Shown here piece after piece: positions 7,012 through 13,706 of a DNA stretch of 13,706 bases. The stretch spans positions 1 to 13,706 of the forward strand of contig CALCFD010000009.1 in the NCBI GenBank assembly GCA_937900695.1, written 5' to 3'. Below the pieces are notes generated by a model. That model saw only the letters and a list, made by a program, of their open reading frames with translations, had not been told where the DNA came from and made no database searches. A program made the position numbers and the translations under genes. Each line of letters starts with the position of its first letter. Within the stretch, counting starts at the first letter, position 1. The stretch comes from an uncultured Eubacterium sp. (GTDB lineage: Bacteria; Bacillota; Clostridia; Peptostreptococcales; Anaerovoracaceae).

Positions 7012-9764
7012 GACAGTTTTTAAATAGATACTTTAGTACAACTTTACAAAAGGTAGCAGGCATCTTTTTTATACTAGGTATAGTTTTAGTTGGAAGACTT
7101 TTCGTTTTGACTGTTGTCCAAAATCAGGATTGGAGCGAAGCTGCAAACTCTCTTAGTATAAGAGGTATATACAATCCTTCTCCAAGAGGATCTATTTATG
7201 ATAGAAATGGTAAACTTTTAGCTGGAAACAAACAAATTTTTTCAGTTAAAATGAGTGCCGGAGATATGGACAATGAGGAAATCAATGAAGTTGCTATAGA
7301 ATTGGTTAAGCTTTTAGAAAAAAATGGAGATAAGTACAATAATAATTTTCCAATTAAGAGAAAAGATGGAAAGTATTATTTTACATATACTAAAGAAATT
7401 CAAAATTGGTTAAAAGCAAATAACATAAGCACAGATGCGACTGCGGAAGAAGCACTGTATGCTTTAAGAGATAAGCTTGAAATTGATAGTGATGATAGAT
7501 ATGAAATACAGTCAGAGATTCAGACTAAACATAATATATATCCTCCTATTTCAGTTAGAGATATGAAGTATACAGCAGAAAAAGAAAAGAAAGATTTTTT
7601 AAAGAGTTATGGACTTAAAGAAAATCTGGATGCTAAAGAGACCTTTGAGGCATTGCGTGATAAATTTGAAATTAATAAATCGGTATCAGATAGTCAAGCT
7701 ATGAAAATCATGGCCGTAAGAACTGAACTTAAGTCGTTAGGATATAAGAAATATATGCCAGCTACTATAGCAAAAGATGTTTCAAATAAGACTGTAATGC
7801 AGATTGAAGAAGGTAGAGATAAACTAAAGGGTGTTGAAATTATATCTGAAACAAAAAGAAACTATCCAAATGGTAATTTGGGTTCTCATGTTTTAGGTTA
7901 TTTAGGTAAGATTTCATCATCCGAAGAAGAGGAATACGAAAAGAAGGGTTATGAAACTTCTGCTCTTGTTGGTAAAGAAGGTATTGAAGGCAAATTTGAA
8001 TCAGTGTTAAAGGGTAGAGATGGTACTAAAATTGTACGTATCGACGCTCATGGTGCATACAAAAAGACGTTAAAGGAAATTGAACCTAAAAAGGGTAAAG
8101 ATATTTATCTTACAATAGATAGGGATCTACAAAAAGTTGCAGAAGATTCTTTAAGAAAAAATGTAAATGCATGTAGGGGTGGAGGATTTAGCAGTGAATT
8201 TGGTCCTGTAGCTGTAAGTTCTGCACCTAAAGCTAAGTCAGGAGCAATTGTTGCTATAGAAGTTGAAACTGGTGACGTATTAGCTATGGCAAGCTATCCT
8301 GATTATAATCCAAATTTATTTGCTGAGGGTATTTCGTCTAAAAATTGGGAAAAACTACAGAGTAGTAATCCTAGAGATAGTCTAGCAGCAGCTCCACTTT
8401 ATAATATGGCATCAAAGAGTGCTGTGCAGCCGGGCTCAACATTTAAGCCTATTACGGCTATTGCGGCTCTTGAAAGTGGACTTGATCCAAATAAAACAGT
8501 TAGAGATGCTGGGGTTATTAAATTTGGTGGTCGAACTTTTGGTTGTGTACTTTGGAACTTAAATGGTGGTAATCATGGATACTTAAATATGTATAAGGCT
8601 ATTCAGGTATCATGTAACTATTATTTTTGGGATATTGCTACTAACAAAGACTGGGCTAGTGGAGGCACTATGGGTCTAAACAAAGACATGGGTATAGAAA
8701 AAATACTAGATTATGCCAAACAGTTTGGTTTAGGACAAAAGACTGGTATTGAAATTGATGAGACTGTAGCGCCTATACCAACTCTTGAAAATAAAATCAA
8801 GGGACAGAAAAATATGTTGAAAAATCAGCTATATGCAAATGCTGAAAACTATTTTACAAAGAGTGTTTATTCAAATAACAAGAGATTGGAAAAGGATATT
8901 AACACTATTGTAAATTGGATGGATGAAAAGGGTATTACATATAGTGAAATGAAAGAAGAATACTTACCTAGAGTAGGCGTTAAGAGAAGTAAGTATGATG
9001 CTGTAACACAATTATGTTTATATACTTATTTTAATCAGGCAGAATGGACTGTCGGTGATACCTTTAATGTTGCTATCGGTCAGGGGGATAATTCATATAC
9101 TCCATTACAGATGGCAAATTACATTGCAACACTTGGTAATGATGGTGTAAAAAATCAAGTAAATATTGTTAAAAGTATTGAAGATGAAGGGGATATAGTA
9201 AAAGGAAAGACAACCAAAGTAAATACTAGTAAAGAACATATTGAACAAGTTAAGGAAGGTATGCATAGAGTAACTACAGGACAAGGTTCAACAATTAGAT
9301 CTATGTTTACTTCATTCCCATGGGAGGTATGTGCAAAAACTGGTACAGCTCAAAAAGAAGGTAAAATTAATCCTAAATCTGAAGTTGATTATATTAAGTC
9401 TCATCTAGGTAGTTTTGGTAATATGTCTTGGTCTGAAGTTAAAAAGGAAATGAAACGTATAATGAAGGAGTATCCTGATGTATATACTTCAGAAGATACA
9501 GCCGTTAGACGTGCTGTAATAAATCTAAGTGGCGGTAAGGTTACTGCAGAAAGATTAGATAGTTTTAAGTCAAGTTATGACGAATTTGCTTGGACTGTTG
9601 CAATGGCTCCAAAAGATGATCCTAAGATTGCAGTTGCTTGTGTAATTCCACAAGGTGTAACAGGTGGTAATGCAGCGCCAGCAGTTAGAGAGGTTATAGG
9701 AGCATATTTAAAAGAAATTGATCCAAAGTATAAAGATTTTAAGATTGTAAATAAGTTTAACTAG
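7008..9764 (+). CDS. mrdA: Penicillin-binding protein 2 (elongasome transpeptidase), extended form
   Basis: This is a class B PBP that cross-links peptidoglycan during lateral growth. It has an N-terminal membrane anchor (about residues 15-37) and a pedestal/dimerisation domain starting at RGSIYDRNGKLLAGN. The transpeptidase domain holds the three motifs S477-T-F-K480, S535-C-N537 and K777-T-G-T780. At 918 residues it is far longer than typical PBP2 (about 600-700). Extra length comes from a roughly 64-residue unit repeated in tandem in the pedestal (about 115-180 and 180-250, both with ALRDK[LF]EI), a lysine-rich helical insertion before motif 3 (about 592-680) and another after it (about 787-858). 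All catalytic residues are intact. It overlaps mreD by 4 bp. The gene could equally be called pbpA or spoVD-like; context favours mrdA. Confidence 0.93.
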   Translation: MRQFLNRYFSTTLQKVAGIFFILGIVLVGRLFVLTVVQNQDWSEAANSLSIRGIYNPSPRGSIYDRNGKLLAGNKQIFSVKMSAGDMDNEEINEVAIELVKLLEKNGDKYNNNFPIKRKDGKYYFTYTKEIQNWLKANNISTDATAEEALYALRDKLEIDSDDRYEIQSEIQTKHNIYPPISVRDMKYTAEKEKKDFLKSYGLKENLDAKETFEALRDKFEINKSVSDSQAMKIMAVRTELKSLGYKKYMPATIAKDVSNKTVMQIEEGRDKLKGVEIISETKRNYPNGNLGSHVLGYLGKISSSEEEEYEKKGYETSALVGKEGIEGKFESVLKGRDGTKIVRIDAHGAYKKTLKEIEPKKGKDIYLTIDRDLQKVAEDSLRKNVNACRGGGFSSEFGPVAVSSAPKAKSGAIVAIEVETGDVLAMASYPDYNPNLFAEGISSKNWEKLQSSNPRDSLAAAPLYNMASKSAVQPGSTFKPITAIAALESGLDPNKTVRDAGVIKFGGRTFGCVLWNLNGGNHGYLNMYKAIQVSCNYYFWDIATNKDWASGGTMGLNKDMGIEKILDYAKQFGLGQKTGIEIDETVAPIPTLENKIKGQKNMLKNQLYANAENYFTKSVYSNNKRLEKDINTIVNWMDEKGITYSEMKEEYLPRVGVKRSKYDAVTQLCLYTYFNQAEWTVGDTFNVAIGQGDNSYTPLQMANYIATLGNDGVKNQVNIVKSIEDEGDIVKGKTTKVNTSKEHIEQVKEGMHRVTTGQGSTIRSMFTSFPWEVCAKTGTAQKEGKINPKSEVDYIKSHLGSFGNMSWSEVKKEMKRIMKEYPDVYTSEDTAVRRAVINLSGGKVTAERLDSFKSSYDEFAWTVAMAPKDDPKIAVACVIPQGVTGGNAAPAVREVIGAYLKEIDPKYKDFKIVNKFN

Positions 9765-9774
9765 AAAGGCTGTT

Positions 9775-10497
9775 ATGGGGAAGGTTATATTAATAACATC
9801 TGGTAAAGGTGGTACAGGTAAAACTCTTTTTGCTGCTAATATCGGTTCGCTTTTGGCGATGAGAGGTAAAAAGGTAGTTCTAATAGATATGGATTTAGGC
9901 CTAAGAAATTTAGATTTATATTTAGGTTTAGAAAGTAAAGTTGTATATAATGTAATGGATGTTTTATCTGGCGTTTGTGGTATTAAAAAAGCCCTAATTA
10001 AGGATAAAAGATTTGACAATCTATATCTTATGGCTGCATCACCATATAGAGACAATCGAGATATAACTCCTTTACATATGCAGGTACTTTGTGAAAAATT
10101 AAAAGAAAAATTTGACTATATTATCATAGACTCTCCTGCAGGTGCAGGAGAAAATCTGGATATAGCTGCTGCAGGAGCAGATCAAGCAGTTATAATTACA
10201 GAAGCCGAATACGCTTCTGTGAGAGATGCAGATGTTGTAGACCATCAGCTTAAAAAGATGGGTATTACTAACATTTGCTGCGTCATAAATAAAGTAAATG
10301 CTGAACTTATGGCCATGGGCGCAGTTCCTAACATAACTGATATTACAAGAAAGCTAAATATGAAGATGGTTGGATTTATTCAATATGACGATAATGTATA
10401 TATTGCAACTAATAGAGGTGTGCCTATAGTATTTAAGCCAGGAACATATATCGAAAGAAATTTCAGTAATATATTAGATAGGATAATTGAAGAATAA
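9775..10497 (+). CDS. minD: MinD-type ParA-family ATPase
   Basis: MinD is a membrane-cycling ATPase that positions the division septum by recruiting the FtsZ inhibitor MinC. The 240-residue product has the deviant Walker A motif SGKGGTGKT with signature lysine K11 and catalytic K16. It also has IDMDLGLRNLDLYLG, Walker B-like DYIIIDSPAG and SVRDAD, all typical of MinD. AAAGG (9765-9769) is the ribosome site, 10 bp after the mrdA stop. Two things are odd. No minC or minE is adjacent, although minC commonly precedes minD in Firmicutes. The protein is also about 25 residues short, ending in an acidic helix (ERNFSNILDRIIEE) instead of the basic amphipathic membrane-targeting helix. An FlhG-like or other MinD-subfamily role cannot be excluded. 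A terminator follows directly. Confidence 0.85.
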   Translation: MGKVILITSGKGGTGKTLFAANIGSLLAMRGKKVVLIDMDLGLRNLDLYLGLESKVVYNVMDVLSGVCGIKKALIKDKRFDNLYLMAASPYRDNRDITPLHMQVLCEKLKEKFDYIIIDSPAGAGENLDIAAAGADQAVIITEAEYASVRDADVVDHQLKKMGITNICCVINKVNAELMAMGAVPNITDITRKLNMKMVGFIQYDDNVYIATNRGVPIVFKPGTYIERNFSNILDRIIEE

Positions 10498-10503
10498 TAT
10501 AGT

Positions 10504-10537
10504 AAAAAAGATGGACTATAGTAAGTCCATCTTTTTT
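10504..10537 (+). terminator. Strong, possibly bidirectional terminator closing the mre-min cluster
   Basis: GATGGACT (10510-10517) pairs perfectly with AGTCCATC (10524-10531) around the loop ATAGTA. Six A precede and six T follow, so the stem can extend to 14 bp and function on either strand. It starts 7 bp after the minD stop. Confidence 0.92.
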
Positions 10538-10580
10538 GTAGAATTATGTATATTCGTTTTGTCATGATTGCGGGGAGACT

Positions 10581-13500
10581 ATGGTAATGGATAGAAATTA
10601 ATATGCCAAATTAATTTGTGAATACAATAAAAGCCTTAATAAATCAAGCCTTACTAAGATTGAAAAGACTTTTGTAAAAGCCTTTAATAAACATGAAAGT
10701 ATGGCTATTTACTATATGGAGGATATCGAAATCAATGACCAGGTGGAGGATTTTATATATAAAAACAGGTCATTTGAGGAGCTGCTTCCTAAGGGAAACG
10801 AAAAACTATGCGCGTATCTTAGAGCCATTTGTCAATATACATGCAATAGACATCTTGTGAGAATGGATGCTAAAAGCCGCAGACTTGCTTATTATAAAGA
10901 GACTGTGAAAAATGCCATAGGTGCATTTTATGAGTTTTATGGCGCTAACTTATCACTAAAGGATGTGATATATGGCATTAGAAAACATGGTTTTTATAGC
11001 ATGACTCCAGTTATAACAGCAGAATTACTAACAGAAAATAAAGAAGCTATCTATCCTTGTAAGGATGTTTTACCTAGCGAAAACAATACATCTATAATCA
11101 CTAGAGATTTAATAAGAGCTATTGAGCAAAGCAAAAATAAAGAGCTGTGGTAACCTTTAACTAACGTTTTTTTAGGAGCTCAGCTTCAAGAAGGCCTAAG
11201 ATAGGCAGTAGTTGAAACAGCAGATGGAAGGCCAGTTGGAATTTTTTATTAATATTTTAAAAGTTATCAAAGATAATAACTTGCTTCGATTTTCTTCTGT
11301 TCAAAGAGGCGTTATGACGTGGCTTGCAATTGGCTACGATACTTCTGAGGAAAAAGAAATTAGATTTATGTTTGATAAAATCTATCAGTGCATTACAGAT
11401 AAAAAAGAGCAGGAAAAAGCACTGGTAGATGAAAATCCTTTAAGCGTTTACATCAGTTTATACAGCATAGGAATTGTGGAAGTTGATGATGCTATTAAGA
11501 TAGCAATGGATTTATTAAAAAGCCCAAAACCACATATTGTTGCCAGCGTAATAATTTTTAACTTACCATTTTGATCCGCTGTCAAATGATAAGATTTATG
11601 AAAAATACAAAGATGATCCATGGAGAATGGCCCTATATTTTAAAAGCCTATCAGCCACTAAAGTGGAAAAAATTAAGATGGACCAAAAGACTGTCAAAGA
11701 CATATATTTTAGGTTAGCAGATAAAACCTCATCTATGAAAAATACTGAAAAATACAAAACTCAGGGATTTGGTAGGTTTCGTATAGAGATTTACAGGGAT
11801 TCATTAGTTAGGATTATGACATCTCTTTTGGAAAAACACGCTGACGAAAAATGGTTGAAGCAATACTGCTATTTGTTGGATCGCATTTTAATTATGGCAA
11901 AGGATGCGAAGAGTTTTTAGATAAATATTTTAAATATGTATCCGAAAAACTGCTAAAGAATTTATAATAAAAGAGGTAATTTCATCTAACAGCAAATTAG
12001 TAAAATGGATAGAGAAAAAGGCTAAGACTATGAACCTTACTGAAGCTGATATTGTGGCCTTTTAGGGAAGACTTAAGACTAAAAAAGAAAATGCTAGAGC
12101 GGCAATTGTAAATATTATTGCATCTCAGAATAAAGAAATAGTTTTAAATAGTTACGAAAGACTTTTTAAGTCAAATAATACTTAGATAAATCAATGTGCC
12201 CATGAACTTAAGCTTTCGGCGCCAGACTATTTTGACGAGGAAATAGAAAAATTTACTTTTAACGGTGCTGATTGCGGTTACAGCTTTTACAAGCCGAGAA
12301 TGGCTAAGATGTTTTCCTATAAATCTTTCTTGCCTGTAGTTAAAAGGGGCTTTTTCAAGAAAAAAGAATTTGTAGCTGCAGGGTTTTTCTCACCTTTGAC
12401 AAAAGAACAGATTATGAAATACTTTAATCTATGGGACCAGAGAATAGCCATTCACCAGGACGATGAATTTGAACTCTTTGGTGATATCCATAGACTAGGT
12501 GAGTATAAGAACTTTTTATGCACAACAAATTTTGGTGCAGATGGCCTTGATAGCCTTCCTTTTGCTAATGTATGGAGAAAATATTTTGAAGAAGACAGGC
12601 TAAAAACAGAGGAAATCTTTCAGATAGGAATGTATATTAATACGGATTTACTATATTTTAAAACACTTTAATGAATGGAGAGATGCCAATGGTTTAAGGG
12701 AAATTGCAGCAAGACATTTGGAATTTTTCCAGAAGGCAGTAAAGTATAACTCGTATAAAGTAGTTGAAGGCCAAAATGAATATGTAAAATCTGCAAGCGA
12801 CTCAAACCTTTACAGATATTTTGTCAACTGTATAAATATTAATAACACTAAAGATGAGGAATTCAAGGAGTATTTTCCAGTATTATACAATTGGCATATA
12901 ATTCATGTTATGGATACGGCAAACATAAATTTGAAGTAGACGAAAAAAATCGTATGGAAGTGGAATTTTTAAGGGGCGTTTTAGAGAAAATCGCGGATTA
13001 CTTTATACATGTAGAGGCAAAAAGATTAAATGAAGTGACTGAATTAACACCGCTTATGCACCAGTTTACAGTAATTCGTGGTATGAAATATTTGATAATT
13101 GCCATGAATGCGCTTCGCAATGAAAAACTGACAAGAAACACTTACGGAGACGATAGAGTAAGCGAGTTTAGCAATATTATAAAAAACTGCTATCTTGCAG
13201 AAGGAGACGATCCTGCTACTCTTGCGACTGAAGGCTTTGATGAAAAAAGGCTTGTAACTACTTTATCACTCACATGAAAGAGTATGACATGCAGCATAAA
13301 AAGGCGCATTAGAGCTTCAATTATCCAGTACACTTGTCAGCTAATGAAACTGGACAACGTATCTATTGTGGGCAGCTTTGCTAAAATAGAAGGAAAACTT
13401 AATATACACAGAGTTCAATTAGGTAGCGGGAGCATTCATCAAGGTGGCAGCGGAAATATATATGGTGCCGGTTTACAGTGGAAAACGAGGCAAAGTATAC

Positions 13501-13620
13501 TTGCCATTTTTAGATGAGGATACTATGACAGCGCAGATTTTAACAAAGGTTATTATGCTAGCTGAAGATCACTTAATTAAAGATTCGTCCATATTAGAAC
13601 AAATTGCAATTAAATCATAA
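10581..13620 (+). pseudogene. Decayed DUF4132/DUF5724-family (MolR-like) giant protein gene
   Basis: One ancestral reading frame can be followed by switching frames across about 3 kb. The start ATG 10581 follows GGGGAG, but the seventh codon is TAA (10599). Segments read: CAYLRAICQYTCNRHLV (after 10701), FLGAQLQEGLR-stop-AVVETADG (about 11154-11225), LEFFINILKVIKDNNLLRFSS, DPLSNDKIYEKYKDDPWRM, FLDKYFKYVSEKLLKNL, and WDQRIAIHQDDEFELFGDI. Later come YILKHFNEWRDANGLREIA, AYNSCYGYGKHKFEVDEK, YFITHMKEYDMQHKKAH and finally LGSGSIHQGGSGNIY continuing as LPFLDEDTMTAQILTKVI. The LGSGSIHQ...LPF...A-DH-IKD ending matches the C-terminal domain of DUF4132 proteins. In-frame stops lie at 10599, 11151, 11202, 11965, 11968, 12063, 12183 and 13310. 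Frame breaks lie near 11224, 11570, 11900, 11965, 12640, 12891 and 13464. Family members are about 1,600 residues and only about 1,000 codons remain. The largest gap lies between about 13257 and 13400. Cellular function is unknown; family identity is from recalled motifs. Confidence 0.82.
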
Positions 13621-13653
13621 AACAAAATAAAAGAGCGTCACTTGCCAGGATAA

Positions 13654-13706
13654 TGAGGTGACCCCAAAAAGTTAGACTTTATTAGCGAGACAGTTTTTAA
13701 CTGCCT
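13654..13706 (+). mobile_element. Probable left end of an IS3-family (IS150-group) insertion sequence
   Basis: TGAGGTGACCCCAAAAAG, continuing as TTAGAC (13654-13677), closely resembles the TG-starting terminal inverted repeat of IS3/IS150-group elements, which commonly contain GACCCCAAAAAGTTAGAC. It begins 34 bp after the last codon of the pseudogene. The element would extend rightwards out of the window, so neither the orfA/orfB transposase nor the other end or target duplication can be seen. A solo remnant is possible. Confidence 0.55.

Noticed and set aside
10701..13517. Seven consecutive + strand open frames that could be called separate small hypothetical genes.
   Set aside because: They lack consistent ribosome sites, and family-like sequence continues across their ends in another frame, so they are pieces of one broken gene.
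10581..13620. Stop-codon readthrough or an alternative genetic code to rescue the 3 kb gene.
   Set aside because: Both TAA and TAG interrupt it, several true frameshifts and deletions occur too, and all upstream genes use TAA, TAG and TGA as normal stops.
13637..13662. GTCAC / GTGAC inverted repeat after the pseudogene as a terminator.
   Set aside because: Five pairs around a 16-nt loop without a following T run; the right arm belongs to the IS-like terminal repeat.

Overview
The window reads as chromosomal DNA of a low-GC, A/T-rich Gram-positive anaerobe of the Clostridia. Family XIII / Anaerovoracaceae-like bacteria would fit, but that placement is inference. The basis is A/T-ending codons, strong AAGGAGG-type ribosome sites, a lipoprotein foldase of trigger-factor type, and the clostridial order radC-mreBCD-mrdA-minD. 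All recognisable genes lie on the + strand.

Layout. (1) Bases 1-52 are the 3' tail of a group II intron (end of domain V plus a complete domain VI with its bulged branch-point A). The body of the intron lies to the left, outside the window. (2) Bases 172-1296 encode an exported lipoprotein peptidyl-prolyl isomerase/chaperone related to trigger factor, with its own promoter and a strong terminator. (3) Bases 1444-3819 hold nrdR, cmk and a DUF1015 gene, tightly packed. The nrdR promoter carries two NrdR-box-like palindromes, which suggests autoregulation. (4) Bases 3941-10497 are a co-directional cell-shape cluster: radC, mreB, mreC, mreD, mrdA (PBP2) and minD. Genes are 5-15 bp apart or overlap by 4 bp, and a perfect-stem terminator closes the cluster. 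The products fit together: MreB filaments, MreC/MreD scaffold, PBP2 transpeptidase for lateral wall growth, and a MinD-type ATPase for division-site placement. (5) Bases 10581-13620 are one heavily decayed gene of the DUF4132/DUF5724 (MolR-like) giant-protein family. It is broken by at least seven in-frame stop codons, several frameshifts and large internal deletions. (6) Bases 13654-13706 look like the left end of an IS3-family element running out of the window.

No clearly new biological system is visible. The core is housekeeping, bracketed by mobile-element ends and a gene graveyard. The points most worth a second look are the NrdR-box pair on nrdR, the tandem duplication inside an unusually long PBP2, the orphan MinD without a typical membrane-targeting helix, and the DUF4132-family pseudogene beside an IS end.
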